DNA from: Spirochaetota bacterium
GTDB taxonomy: Bacteria > Spirochaetota > UBA4802 > JAKQUI01
DNA: 64,000 nt
Direction of reading: 5' to 3'
NCBI GenBank assembly: GCA_029562645.1
Contig: JAKQUI010000003.1
Span: 62,001 to 126,000, forward strand
The translations under genes were made by a program, and so were the position numbers. How positions within the stretch are numbered: the first letter of the stretch is position 1; each line of letters starts with the position of its first letter. The notes below the pieces were generated by a model. It was not told the DNA's origin and made no database searches. It saw only the letters and a program-made list of their open reading frames with translations. Shown in pieces: positions 29,625 through 39,308 of the stretch.

Positions 29625-29756
29625 TCACGCCGCGCATGCCGGCGACGAACACCCGGCCGCGGGCACAAAGGGCTCGTCCAGCCCCACCGTGATGGCGCAT
29701 TCACCGCAGCGAGCGTTCGGCCGTCGCAGCGCGCCCATCACGACGTGCTCCATCAT
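29625..29756 (-). CDS. Possible small Cys-rich protein coupled to the upstream kinase gene
   Basis: A 43-codon frame starts with an ATG that overlaps the TGA of the hybrid kinase as ATGA, the same coupling seen between panE and the kinase. The peptide contains RCGEC and, 17 residues later, CSSPAC, so it could bind metal. It has no recognised relative, and codon choice in such a GC-rich region gives little support. It may be translated by reinitiation or be chance. Confidence 0.25.
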   Translation of the reverse strand: MMEHVVMGALRRPNARCGECAITVGLDEPFVPAAGCSSPACAA

Positions 29757-31957
29757 GCGCTTCCGATGACCTCCCGCAGCTTGGCATCGAGTTGAGTCAT
29801 CGTGAACGGCTTCGGGAGAAACGCCGCATCGCCCTCGCGCACCAGCCGTTCCATCCGATCGTCCTCGGTGAAACCGGACGACAGCAACACCCTGGCGCAC
29901 GGATCGATTCTTCGCAACTCCTCGAACACATCGACGCCCGAGATCCCGGGCATGGACATGTCGAGAAAAACCGCGTCGATCCGGCCGAGATGGTCGCGAT
30001 ATTGCATGATCCCCTCCTCGCCGCCCGTCGCGGTCAGGATCGCATAGCCGCATGAGTCGAGCATCTTGACCGTAACGCCGCGCACGATGGGATCATCGTC
30101 GATCACCAGCACCGTTCCCGCCGCGCCGGAGGTTCGTTGCTCGAGCGCGCTCGCCTCGCCGGTTGCTTGTTCCTCATCGTGACAGCGGGGCAGATACAGC
30201 GTGACTGCGGTCCCGACGCCCGGCTCCGACTCCACATCGACAATGCCCCGATGCTGTTTCATGATGGCGTCCACCATGACCAGCCCGAGCCCGGTGCCGC
30301 TCACGTCCTGTTTGGTCGAGAAGAACGGCTCGAAGGCCCGTTCGCGCGTCATCCGGTCCATGCCGACCCCGCTATCGGCGATCCTCACATACAGGTAGTC
30401 GGATCCCGCCTCCGCGCCGGGGTGCGCTTGGGCGAACGAATCATCGGCCGTCATCACGCCGCTGTCGATCGCAACGACGCCTCCCTGTTCCTCGCCGGCG
30501 TCCCGCATGATGGTCATGGCGTGCATCGCGTTCATGCAGACATTGAGGAGCACCTGCTCCAACCGAGCGGGGACGCCGATGAACCGCTCGTGCGGCGCGG
30601 CATCGCGGTGCTCGATCGTGACGGTCGGCGGAAAGCTGCTTTCGCAGAGCTTCACGACATTCCCGATAGACCGCGAAAGATCGGCGGGAACGAAAACGTT
30701 CTCCTGCTTCCGGGAGATGGTCATCAGCGCGCGGATGGTGTCCGCCGCGCGCCGCGAGGCATGGCGGATGGTGGCAATAGAGTCCTCGATGCGTTCGCGC
30801 TGGCGCAGGTCCTCGTCCTTCAGGTCGTGCTGCAGGATGCTCGCGCTCCCCATGATGCCGCTCAGGATATTGTTGAAGTCATGGGCGAGCCCGCCCGCCA
30901 TGGTTCCGATCATGTCCATCTTCTGCAATCGGCGAAGTCGCTGCTCGCGGCGGACCACCTCCGTCGTATCGTCGATGCGGACGACACCGCCGCGGATTCC
31001 GTTCATGATCAGCGGGAACACGGTCAGCGAACAGGTATGCATCGCCCCGTCCCATTCGACCTCGGCATGCTGCAGGTCGAACGTTTTGCCGTCGCGGAGG
31101 GTCGCCACGGCGCCGTCGAGATGACCGGCGAACGCGGGAAGCACCTCGACCAACGGCCTGCCGCGAACATCCCGTTCGGCACGCCCCGCGGCCGCCTCCG
31201 CCGCCCGGTTCATCGACAGGACCGAACCGTCAGACGAGATCCCCACGAGGATCGACGGCATCGAGTTGATGATATTGTCGAGATAGGCGCGGGTGGCCCG
31301 CAGCGCCTCCTCGGTTTTCACCCGTTCCGAGATCTCAGCCTCCAGCCGTTCGTTCGCGGCGGCCAGATCGCCCGTGCGTGCGTCGAGGGCCCCGACGGCG
31401 TCGATCAGAAACCCATAGTATGTGCCCATCATGGCAACGACAATCACCATGAAGCAGGCATAGGCCGTCCCCGCCGTCACCCAGGACAGGGGACCCACGG
31501 CATAGCGCGCGATGTCGAACTCGAGGGGGATGAGGCCGGTGACGATGCCTGCTCCCATCGCCGCGATGATGAGCGTTCCGGCGCCGAGCGCGACATAGCC
31601 GCCCCACCGGCCATAGAGGATCACGGAGACAACGACGGTCGCCATGAGGAACGGGATCCCCATGCTGATGAGGCCGTAGGTGAACAACCCCAGGGCGCCG
31701 GCAGTCATGCCGATGGCGAGCAGGACGAACGCGCGGACATGGTACCCAATCCATCTCTTGAACGCAACGCTGCCCGCCAGAAGGACGAAGGCGACGCAAT
31801 GCCCGATCATCACAGGCCGCCACCCGGTCTCGAAGGCGCGCAAAACGCTCGTCAGTGCGGCAGGGGCCCCGATGATGACGCTGACAAGCAAACCGATGTC
31901 GACCATCCGATGGCGGAGTTCGTCGATCCGGCCCATCTCCCGGATTGTCGTGCTCAT
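29753..31957 (-). CDS. Membrane hybrid histidine kinase (TM-PAS-HisKA-HATPase-REC)
   Basis: 734 residues. About six transmembrane helices (roughly residues 20-195) come first, then a short coiled coil, a PAS domain (about 235-345), and the phospho-acceptor His in GGLAHDFNNILSG. The ATPase follows, with N box LLNVCMNAMHAM, ADSGVGMD and GTGLGLVMVD. A C-terminal receiver has VIDDDP, the Asp in AVFLDMSMPG and the Lys in FLPKPF. The intramolecular receiver suggests a phosphorelay or self-regulation. The start at 31957 overlaps the panE stop as ATGA, which decides it over an ATG 18 codons upstream. The signal is unknown. Confidence 0.9.
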   Translation of the reverse strand: MSTTIREMGRIDELRHRMVDIGLLVSVIIGAPAALTSVLRAFETGWRPVMIGHCVAFVLLAGSVAFKRWIGYHVRAFVLLAIGMTAGALGLFTYGLISMGIPFLMATVVVSVILYGRWGGYVALGAGTLIIAAMGAGIVTGLIPLEFDIARYAVGPLSWVTAGTAYACFMVIVVAMMGTYYGFLIDAVGALDARTGDLAAANERLEAEISERVKTEEALRATRAYLDNIINSMPSILVGISSDGSVLSMNRAAEAAAGRAERDVRGRPLVEVLPAFAGHLDGAVATLRDGKTFDLQHAEVEWDGAMHTCSLTVFPLIMNGIRGGVVRIDDTTEVVRREQRLRRLQKMDMIGTMAGGLAHDFNNILSGIMGSASILQHDLKDEDLRQRERIEDSIATIRHASRRAADTIRALMTISRKQENVFVPADLSRSIGNVVKLCESSFPPTVTIEHRDAAPHERFIGVPARLEQVLLNVCMNAMHAMTIMRDAGEEQGGVVAIDSGVMTADDSFAQAHPGAEAGSDYLYVRIADSGVGMDRMTRERAFEPFFSTKQDVSGTGLGLVMVDAIMKQHRGIVDVESEPGVGTAVTLYLPRCHDEEQATGEASALEQRTSGAAGTVLVIDDDPIVRGVTVKMLDSCGYAILTATGGEEGIMQYRDHLGRIDAVFLDMSMPGISGVDVFEELRRIDPCARVLLSSGFTEDDRMERLVREGDAAFLPKPFTMTQLDAKLREVIGSA

Positions 31958-32889
31958 GGTTCGCACCGCCCCCCCGGCGTCCCGAGGCGCTCCCGGGCCC
32001 TGATCAGGCACGCGAGCTCATCATTCCAGGGAGTGGCGATCCCCAGCTCCTTCCCTATCCGGACGATGGCGCCGTTGATGCCGTCGATCTCGGTCGCGCG
32101 GCCGGCGTCGAGGTCCTGCAGCATCGAGCAGCGGTTGGATGCCGTTATGCGACAGACATCGCGCACCGATGCGATCAGCGCGTCGGGATCGGCCCCGATT
32201 CCCATGCCGTTCGCGACCGCGACGGCCTCGCGGACGACCTCCTCCTGAATGCGCGCCGCGTGCGGGTCCGCGGCGATCACGCCGTTGGGAACGCCCAGGA
32301 GCGCGCCGAGGGGATTGATCGCGGCGTTCACGATCGCCTTCTCCCACACCGCACGTTCCGGATCGTCCGTCACGGAGACCGCGAGGCCGGCCCGCGCCAG
32401 CAGCCGGCGAACGTCTTCCACACGACGCGCATCGCGGCCGCCGATGACGACGGAACCGCCGCCGCGCAGGGACACCTCGCCGGGCGCGATCATGGTCGCG
32501 CCAAGCACGACGGACCCATAGACGATCGCGTCTTCGCCGACGTGCCGTGCGATTAGTTCCCGATTGCCGATCCCGTTTTGCAACGAGACCATCGTGGCCG
32601 TCCCAATCGCGGGCGCGATGTCGTCCATCGCCGCTTCCGTGGAATGGCACTTCACGAAGATGAACACGGGGTCGGCGTCGCGGATGATGGCGGGATCGGA
32701 CCCGATCTCCGGCCGGAAGGTTTCGCGACACTCGCCGTCATGCACGATCAGGCCGCCGGCGACGGCGGACACCACGCGCGCGTCACGCTCGAGCAGGATC
32801 ACGCGCCGATCCGTACGGCCGATCAGGAAGGCGAACGCCGAGCCCATGGCGCCCGCACCGACGATCGCGATCGCAATTGACGAATCCAT
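31954..32889 (-). CDS. panE: 2-dehydropantoate 2-reductase
   Basis: NADPH-dependent ketopantoate reductase of pantothenate/CoA synthesis, 311 residues. The N-terminal dinucleotide fold has IVGAGAMGSAF. FVKCHSTEAAM, SLQNGIGN, and the catalytic Lys in VWEKAIVNAAINPLGALLG are typical, and the late Ser/Asn/Asp residues sit in ITASNRCSMLQDLDAGRATEIDGINGAI. The ATG at 32889 has GGAG eight bases before it. A TTGACA on this strand lies 36 bases upstream. It is coupled by four bases to a hybrid kinase gene, an unexpected partner. Confidence 0.92.
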   Translation of the reverse strand: MDSSIAIAIVGAGAMGSAFAFLIGRTDRRVILLERDARVVSAVAGGLIVHDGECRETFRPEIGSDPAIIRDADPVFIFVKCHSTEAAMDDIAPAIGTATMVSLQNGIGNRELIARHVGEDAIVYGSVVLGATMIAPGEVSLRGGGSVVIGGRDARRVEDVRRLLARAGLAVSVTDDPERAVWEKAIVNAAINPLGALLGVPNGVIAADPHAARIQEEVVREAVAVANGMGIGADPDALIASVRDVCRITASNRCSMLQDLDAGRATEIDGINGAIVRIGKELGIATPWNDELACLIRARERLGTPGGRCEP

Positions 32890-33037
32890 GCCGTGATTCT
32901 CCGGTCCGCGCGCATCGCTGTCAACCGAATATTGCCGCGCGGAAAAGGCGCTTGATTTTTTTACCGCCGATTTCCATGGTGCACAGATTCCGTTTCCGGC
33001 AGGCAGCCGGACGACCCTGTTCGATGGAGCGCACATC

Positions 33038-34297
33038 ATGGGAATGACCATCACCGAAAAGATCCTCGCCGCGCATGCGGGCGTCGGCCGCGTCGAGCCG
33101 GGCGAGCTCATCGATGCGAAAATCGACCTCGCGCTGGGCAACGACATCACCGCGCCCATCGCCATCAGGGAGTTCCGCGCGCTCGGCGTGAAGGGCGTAT
33201 TCGACCGCGAGAAGATCGCGCTGGTGGCCGACCACTTCACACCCAACAAGGACATCATGTCCGCCGAGCAGGTGAAGATCCTGCGCGACTTCTCGCGCGA
33301 GCAGGGCATCGTGCACTTCTACGACACCGGACGCGTGGGCGTCGAGCACGCGCTCTTGCCCGAACTCGGGCTTGCGCGCCCGGGGATGCTCATCATCGGC
33401 GCCGACTCGCACACCTGCACCTACGGCGGGCTCGGGGCATTCTCCACCGGCGTGGGCTCCACCGACCTCGCTGCCGTCATGGCCACCGGGAGCCTCTGGT
33501 TCAAGGTGCCCGAGTCAATGAAATTCATCTTTCGCGGGAAGCTCGGACGTTACGTGACCGCGAAAGACCTCATCCTTTTCACCATCGGCGACATCGGGGT
33601 TGATGGAGCGCTGTACCGGGCGATGGAGTTCGCCGGCGACACCATCGACGCGCTCACGGTCGAGGGACGCCTCACCATGGCCAACATGGCCATCGAGGCC
33701 GGCGGCAAGAACGGCATCTTCGCCGCCGACGAAAAGGCGCTCGCATATGTACAGAGCAGGACGTCCCTTCCCTTCACGGTCTTTGCGAGCGATCCCGATG
33801 CCGCGTATGTCGATGTTCGCGAATACGATGCGACGAAGATCGAACCCCTGGTGTCCGCGCCCCATCTGCCCGAGAACACGAAGCCCGCGCGGGAGAACGG
33901 CACGACGATCGACCAGGTGGTCATCGGATCATGCACCAACGGGCGCATCGAAGACCTGCGCCTCGCGGCGGAGGTGCTCAAGGGGAAAACGGCGCACCGG
34001 GACGTGCGGCTCATCATCATCCCCGCCACCCAGGAGGTGTACCAGACGGCGATGAAGGAGGGCCTGTTCGACGTATTCCTCGCGGCGGAGGCGGCCATAT
34101 CGGCTCCCACCTGCGGACCGTGCCTGGGCGGGCACATGGGCATCCTCGCCGAGGGCGAGCGCTGCGTCGCGACCACCAACCGAAACTTCGTCGGCCGCAT
34201 GGGACATCCCAGGAGCGAGGTCTATCTCGCCAGCCCCGCGGTCGCCGCTGCATCGGCGGTGCTGGGCAGGATCGGCCACCCGGATGAACTGACGTAG
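33038..34297 (+). CDS. leuC: 3-isopropylmalate dehydratase large subunit
   Basis: Aconitase-superfamily [4Fe-4S] enzyme that isomerises 2- to 3-isopropylmalate in leucine synthesis. The 419 residues match the short, archaeal-type LeuC. Substrate and cluster motifs: GADSHTCTYGGLGAFSTGVGSTD, VIGSCTNGRIEDLR, and SAPTCGPCLGGHMG, with cluster cysteines in the last two; NRNFVGRMG is also present. It could act on homologous substrates (homoaconitate, citramalate-derived), but leuD follows and leucine is the simplest reading. GGAG lies eight bases before the ATG. Confidence 0.92.
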   Translation: MGMTITEKILAAHAGVGRVEPGELIDAKIDLALGNDITAPIAIREFRALGVKGVFDREKIALVADHFTPNKDIMSAEQVKILRDFSREQGIVHFYDTGRVGVEHALLPELGLARPGMLIIGADSHTCTYGGLGAFSTGVGSTDLAAVMATGSLWFKVPESMKFIFRGKLGRYVTAKDLILFTIGDIGVDGALYRAMEFAGDTIDALTVEGRLTMANMAIEAGGKNGIFAADEKALAYVQSRTSLPFTVFASDPDAAYVDVREYDATKIEPLVSAPHLPENTKPARENGTTIDQVVIGSCTNGRIEDLRLAAEVLKGKTAHRDVRLIIIPATQEVYQTAMKEGLFDVFLAAEAAISAPTCGPCLGGHMGILAEGERCVATTNRNFVGRMGHPRSEVYLASPAVAAASAVLGRIGHPDELT

Positions 34298-34360
34298 GGT
34301 ACGGGCAGGGCACCGCCCTGCCCCTCCTGTGCACTGGCGCTATCACCACGGAGGAAACGC

Positions 34361-34849
34361 ATGAAGGCCAAAGGAAAAACCTGGAAATTCGGGGATGACA
34401 TCAACACCGACGAGATCATTCCGGCGCGTTACCTGAACACGTCCGACCCGAACGAGCTCGCACGGCACTGCATGGAGGACGCCGATCCCGACTTCATGAA
34501 GAAGGCCGCGCCGGGCGACATCATCGTGGCCGGGTCCAACTTCGGCTGCGGCTCCTCGCGGGAGCACGCGCCCATCGCCCTCAAGGCCGCGAAGATCTCC
34601 TGCGTGATCGCACGGTCCTTCGCGCGCATCTTCTACCGCAACAGCATCAACATCGGCTTCCCCATCGTGGAATCGCCCGAGGCCGCGGACGACATCCGGC
34701 CCGGCGACGAGCTCGAGGTGGACTTCGACAATGGCGTTATCCGCAACGCCACCTCCGGCAAGGAATACGCGGCGAAGCCCTTCCCGCCGTTCATGAAGGA
34801 GATCATCGAAAAGGGCGGGCTGATGAACACGATCAAAAGCAAGCGCTAG
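34361..34849 (+). CDS. leuD: 3-isopropylmalate dehydratase small subunit
   Basis: 162-residue swivel-domain partner of LeuC. It has [15 protein letters not shown] at the N terminus and [15 protein letters not shown], the active-site Ser/Arg motif, followed by [19 protein letters not shown] strong GGAGG precedes the ATG. It lies 63 bases after leuC, surely in one operon. Its TAG shares the palindrome CTAG with the stop of the opposing AsmA-like gene, so the two convergent genes end on the same four bases. Confidence 0.94.
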   Translation: MKAKGKTWKFGDDINTDEIIPARYLNTSDPNELARHCMEDADPDFMKKAAPGDIIVAGSNFGCGSSREHAPIALKAAKISCVIARSFARIFYRNSINIGFPIVESPEAADDIRPGDELEVDFDNGVIRNATSGKEYAAKPFPPFMKEIIEKGGLMNTIKSKR

Positions 34850-36918
34850 TCGGCCAGTTTGATGTTCGTGCTGCTGGTGATGTTCCCGCCCTTGGCCACA
34901 ACCGGTATGCGGTAGCGGCCCTCGCGCCGATACTTGCTGATGCCCCAAACCGCCGGATTGGGGACGTCCTTGAGAAAGGCGCGGCTGAAATCCAGCTCGA
35001 TGCGAAGGTCGCCCGCGAGGCTTCGGGTGGCGTACCCGCCGAAGGTCACCACGATCTCCGGCGCCTGCAGGGTGAGGCTGTTGATGACGAAGCGATCGCC
35101 CTGAACGACGATGGTGCCGCTGATCCTCTCGAACTCGAGATCCCGCAGCTTGTACTGCAGTTCCTTCAGAATGGCGACCAGGCCGTTCTGGATCCCGGTA
35201 TCGACAAACTTACCCTTGACGATCGAGAAGACGATGGTACCCCGGATCTCCGGCCGCGCCCCCGTCCGTTCGGGGAGCGTTATCTGCAACCCCGCGACCC
35301 CGCTCGCGATTCCGAACATGCGGTCCCGTGTCTTGTCGCTCAGGCGCGCCAGCTCCTGCAGCTTCGCGTTCTTGAACGCGACGGACACGTCGACCGTCCG
35401 TTCCGTTCTCCCGAAGCGGACGGTCCCGCGGCCGCTCACCTCTCCGCCGAACAGACGGCATGAGTAATGATGCACCGACAGCACGTCCTTCTCGAGGCCA
35501 TACGACACGGCAAACCCCGTGACCGCCAGGTTGTCCCAGAACACGGTCCCGATGGCGGACTTTCCGGTAACGACGAACGGGAGGCCCCCGGAAAACGACG
35601 GCCCGCGGGAGTCGCCCGACGGCATGTCGTTGATGCGAAACTCGGGCGCGGAGATATCGAGGAAAAGCCTGTTGAGATTTCCATCGGTGGACGCGACGGA
35701 CACGCGCAGGGGTTGACCGCGAAACCGGACCGGCAGGTCGCGAACGGTAAAGACGTTGTTCTCGATGACGATCGCGCCGTTCACGCCGGTGACGGTTTGC
35801 TCCTCGGGATTGTATGCCGCGTCGCCGAGAACAAGCGAGCCGCTCAGGCGTCCGCGTTCGCGGGACAGGCGTCCGGTCACGCGCCCGGCGATACGCTCCG
35901 GGAGAAGCGGATAGACGCGGTTGATCTCGCGCGCGTCGGCGTCGATGTCGCCCAGCCGCAGGCGGTTCAGGTCGCCGCCGAAGGTGAAGGCCGCCTCCTC
36001 GAGCGCCACGCGCGACGAACCGGTCGTGCCGACGGCCTGCGTGATGGCGACGCGGCGACCCGCGATGTCCACGGCGCACCGCCCGCGGACGGCGATGCGC
36101 GCGCCGGTATCGGCCACAACGTCCGCATTCACCGCACCGCTCACCGCGCGCGTGCTCACCGAGAGACCCGTGATTGATCCGGAAACCGCGGCGAAGGGAA
36201 GCGGGCCGCGCCGGCGCCAGCGGTACACCCATCCCAGGGAGCAGTTGTCGAGCCGCACATCGCCCGTAAGCGTCGCGCCGCGCTCCTCCCGCCTGACGGC
36301 AAGATCGCCGGCGCACGACCCCCGCCCCTCCGGGAGCCGCACGCGCGCATCGCGTATCGTAATCGGCGCGCCGGGCTCGATGTCGATCACGCCGCCGATC
36401 CCGTAGGTGCCGGCGAGCGGGCGCAGCGGTCCCGGCGTCTCCGCAAGCGCAAAGCGGCAACCCGACAGGATCACGCGCGACACGGATGCCGTCATCGGGG
36501 ATTTCGAACCGCCGCCGATATCGTCGATGAGGCGCTCGATATTCCAGCGTTCCCCGTCGGTCGAAAGCACCACAAAGGCGTTCTGCAGAAGGACCCACCA
36601 AACCTTGAACTCGAGCGAGAGCACCAGGGAGCGGATCGAAAAACGAAGGCGCGCCTCCTCCACGGAGGCGAGGACCGGGTCGCTGTCGCGCATCCCGTCG
36701 CGGATGGTTACGTTCCTGAGGATCACGCCATTGAGGCCGTACTCGACCGACTGGACCACCACCCGGCGCTTGATGGCGTCGCCGATCTGCGCGGCCAGGC
36801 GAGCGCCCAATCGCTCCTTGGGGTATCGGTATAAAAAGAAAGCCGCACCGGCGGCCGCACAAAGAACGAGGAGAGCGCTACACAGGAGAAGCGGCTTAAG
36901 GATTTTTCGAGGCTTCAC
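34846..36918 (-). CDS. AsmA-like envelope protein
   Basis: 690 residues with one N-terminal transmembrane helix (about 8-30) and a long beta-rich body, the pattern of AsmA/TamB/YhdP proteins that bridge the envelope for lipid or outer-membrane traffic. Features are [18 protein letters not shown] after the helix, a mid-section of alternating hydrophobic strands, and the C-terminal [21 protein letters not shown] with [21 protein letters not shown], which resembles the AsmA C-terminal region. Membership is inferred from layout and these stretches. It overlaps the 3' end of the double-CNB gene by 23 bases, so the two form an operon. Confidence 0.7.
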   Translation of the reverse strand: MKPRKILKPLLLCSALLVLCAAAGAAFFLYRYPKERLGARLAAQIGDAIKRRVVVQSVEYGLNGVILRNVTIRDGMRDSDPVLASVEEARLRFSIRSLVLSLEFKVWWVLLQNAFVVLSTDGERWNIERLIDDIGGGSKSPMTASVSRVILSGCRFALAETPGPLRPLAGTYGIGGVIDIEPGAPITIRDARVRLPEGRGSCAGDLAVRREERGATLTGDVRLDNCSLGWVYRWRRRGPLPFAAVSGSITGLSVSTRAVSGAVNADVVADTGARIAVRGRCAVDIAGRRVAITQAVGTTGSSRVALEEAAFTFGGDLNRLRLGDIDADAREINRVYPLLPERIAGRVTGRLSRERGRLSGSLVLGDAAYNPEEQTVTGVNGAIVIENNVFTVRDLPVRFRGQPLRVSVASTDGNLNRLFLDISAPEFRINDMPSGDSRGPSFSGGLPFVVTGKSAIGTVFWDNLAVTGFAVSYGLEKDVLSVHHYSCRLFGGEVSGRGTVRFGRTERTVDVSVAFKNAKLQELARLSDKTRDRMFGIASGVAGLQITLPERTGARPEIRGTIVFSIVKGKFVDTGIQNGLVAILKELQYKLRDLEFERISGTIVVQGDRFVINSLTLQAPEIVVTFGGYATRSLAGDLRIELDFSRAFLKDVPNPAVWGISKYRREGRYRIPVVAKGGNITSSTNIKLAD

Positions 36919-38116
36919 GCTTCTTTTCCATGACCGTCTTTTTGCGATAGAACTGCACGGTCTTCTCGAGCTCGGCCAGGTCGGTGCAGATGATCTTCCC
37001 GGCTTCGAGCCGGAAGTGCTTGTTCTCGAGGAGCTGGACGATGAGCTGCTCGCCCTTGTCCGGCGGCAGCCCCACCATGTTCACGAGCTCCTTGGTCCCG
37101 ATCTCGAAATTATGCGACTCCTTGCTCGCGATCCTGATCTTCTGCTTCTCGACCTGAATGAGCAGCGTGTCGTAGATGCGGCCGATGGGGTCCTTGATCA
37201 TGATGTTCTCGAGCTGCCGGTAGGCCGTCCAGATCCGCTCGGAGAGGAGCTGGATGAGGCGCGTGGCCATCTGCGGCTGCGCCTGCACCATGCCCTCGAA
37301 GTTCGCCTTGTTGATCGCGAACAGCGTCACGTCGCCGAAGCTGATGGCCGAGGCGCTTCTGGGCTTATTGTCCAGGAGCGCCATCTCGCCGAAGATGTCG
37401 CCCGCCTTGAGCACGGCGAGCAGCACCTCGTCGTCGACGATCTTGGTTATCTTGACCTTGCCCGCCTGGATGATGTAGAGCTCCTGGCCGGGTTCGTTCT
37501 CGCAGAAGACCATCACGTTGTCGCGGTAGTTCCGGGTGAGGCTGCTGGCCTGGGGGTTTTCCGGAACGCGCAGCGGCGCGCGCAACGCCTTGAGCCGCTC
37601 CACGGCCTTGTTCTTATAATCGCCGTTGGGACAGTACTGCAGATAGCGCTGGAAGGCGTAGGCGGCGTGATTGAAGCTCTTGCGCGTGAAGTAAAACTCG
37701 CCGATGTTGTACAGGTGCGACGGCTCCTCCTCCACGATGTTCTTGAAGGTGAGCCGGGTGATCGCCTGGTCGAATTCGCGCAGCTGCTTGCTGAAGAAGC
37801 GGATGATCTTCATGGCCACGACGGGATTGCGCTGGATGAGGATGCCGAACTGGTCGCGCTCGACGGAGATGAGTGAGACGTCGGTGAGCGCCACCGCGGT
37901 CTCGATGCGCGAATGCCCGCTCATGCAGGAGATCACGGCGAAAAAGTCCCCCGGGCCCAGCACGCTGTACGGGTCCTCCGCCACGACCGGGTTCTCCTTC
38001 TGGAGCTTCACCTTCCCGGTGCGAATGATGTAAAAATTGTCCGAGTTCTTCTTCCCCTCCACCGTGATGAAGGATTTGGCAAGGTAGTTCTCGACTTTAA
38101 ACTGGGCAGACGCCAT
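36896..38116 (-). CDS. Regulator with two cyclic-nucleotide-binding domains, TPR-like linker and winged helix
   Basis: 406 residues, cytoplasmic. CNB domain 1 is at about 1-120 (VLGPGDFFAVISCMSG), and a TPR-like helix pair at 130-180 (HLYNIGEFYFTRKSFNHAAYAF). CNB domain 2 is at about 195-310 (GDIFGEMALLDNKPRSASAI, close to the FGE...R.A phosphate-binding cassette). The C-terminal Crp-type winged helix has FEIGTKELVNMVGLPPDKGEQ. It probably is a Crp/Fnr-like regulator with an extra sensor domain; domain 1 lacks a clean FGE...R cassette and may not bind nucleotide. The start at 38116 has AGGAG very close to the ATG. It overlaps the AsmA-like gene. Confidence 0.82.
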   Translation of the reverse strand: MASAQFKVENYLAKSFITVEGKKNSDNFYIIRTGKVKLQKENPVVAEDPYSVLGPGDFFAVISCMSGHSRIETAVALTDVSLISVERDQFGILIQRNPVVAMKIIRFFSKQLREFDQAITRLTFKNIVEEEPSHLYNIGEFYFTRKSFNHAAYAFQRYLQYCPNGDYKNKAVERLKALRAPLRVPENPQASSLTRNYRDNVMVFCENEPGQELYIIQAGKVKITKIVDDEVLLAVLKAGDIFGEMALLDNKPRSASAISFGDVTLFAINKANFEGMVQAQPQMATRLIQLLSERIWTAYRQLENIMIKDPIGRIYDTLLIQVEKQKIRIASKESHNFEIGTKELVNMVGLPPDKGEQLIVQLLENKHFRLEAGKIICTDLAELEKTVQFYRKKTVMEKKREASKNP

Positions 38117-38368
38117 TGCTCCTCGCTCGGTGAAACGGTTGCGCGCGACGATCGGAAGACGCGAACGACGCACCCGACGCGGCACCGTCTGCGCGCCGGG
38201 GAGGTTCTACAGTCAGAATCGTCATAAAAACGGCTAATTTCAAGAAGAATTTTAACCCTCAAGGGCCGATTTGTGCTTGTGCTGCGCCCCTTCGCGGGCG
38301 CATGTTTCCGCATGCGGCGGCGCGCCCGGCGCCGCCATCATCCCACACTGCCGGAATGGAGGCGGTAC

Positions 38369-39253
38369 ATGCCAGCATCGGGTTGGACAAAGACCCTCGT
38401 TTGCTTTTCTATGTTGATTGCGCTCGCGGCGCTCGCGAACTGCTCGCGCGCGCAATTCACCGAGGTCGAACCGAACGATACGCCGCGGCAGGCCACGCAG
38501 ATAACGGTGAACGCGACCGTCCGCGGCGTCATCGGGACCGCGGGCGACACGGACTTTTTCGCCTTTGCGATAGCGCGCCCAACCGTCCTCGACATACGGC
38601 TCTCGGCCGCCGAAGGGATCGACCATGGCTTTACGATCGGGGCCATCGACCACGCGGGATTCACGCCGCTCAAGACGGTCGATGACGGCCGTCACGGGGC
38701 GCCGGAGCGCATGTGCAACTTCCACGCCGCTCCGGGCGGTTACGTCGTGATGGTGCGTCACCGGGATGCGATCGGCGCGGCCACCCGCGGGAGGCCGTAC
38801 CATCTCGTCATCGATGGCCGCCCCGCGCGCCCCAACGAGGAGCGCGAGCCAAACGACGCGCCGTCCGCGGCGAATCCCATTGTCGCGGGACAGGAGATGC
38901 GCGGTTACTTTTCGCCGGGGCGCAATCCCGAGAACCGGCGCCCCACGGCCGAATTCAGGGAGGAGGACTGGTATTCCATAGATGTCCCTGCGGACGGTGC
39001 AAGCGAGGCTTCGCTCATCGACATCACCCTGATCGGGGCGCCGTCGATAAACGCCCTCGTATGCCTCCATAACCGAAGCGGTGCGGTCCTGGGTTGCGCC
39101 GATAAAAATGGCGTTGGGGGCGACGAATCGCTCATGGACGCCCCCCTGGAATCCGCGGGCAGGTATTATATCATGGTGGCCGCGCTGGACAATGCGGCGA
39201 ACGGAAATATCCCCTATCTGCTCACGGTGCGCGTCCGACCGCGCTCGCGATAG
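38369..39253 (+). CDS. Exported protein with two PPC-like beta-sandwich domains
   Basis: 294 residues. The signal peptide ends near AALANCSRAQ, with a Cys that could be lipidated. Two similar modules begin with EVEPNDTPRQATQI and EREPNDAPSAANPI, the opening signature of bacterial pre-peptidase C-terminal (PPC) domains, and continue with the DTDFFAF/EDWYSID strand and a closing YVVMVR/YYIMVAA strand. No catalytic domain is attached, so it is likely a binding or structural envelope protein. GGAGG precedes the ATG at 38369. It is convergent with the large hybrid kinase. Confidence 0.7.
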   Translation: MPASGWTKTLVCFSMLIALAALANCSRAQFTEVEPNDTPRQATQITVNATVRGVIGTAGDTDFFAFAIARPTVLDIRLSAAEGIDHGFTIGAIDHAGFTPLKTVDDGRHGAPERMCNFHAAPGGYVVMVRHRDAIGAATRGRPYHLVIDGRPARPNEEREPNDAPSAANPIVAGQEMRGYFSPGRNPENRRPTAEFREEDWYSIDVPADGASEASLIDITLIGAPSINALVCLHNRSGAVLGCADKNGVGGDESLMDAPLESAGRYYIMVAALDNAANGNIPYLLTVRVRPRSR

Positions 39254-39308
39254 GTTCATAGCGGGGGTGACGGGAGCATGGGAGATGGCGCCGATCAACG
39301 AACAACGG

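Noticed and set aside
30137-32248. Plus-strand open frame opposite the hybrid kinase and panE
   Set aside because: Antisense shadow; both opposing genes have complete catalytic motifs.
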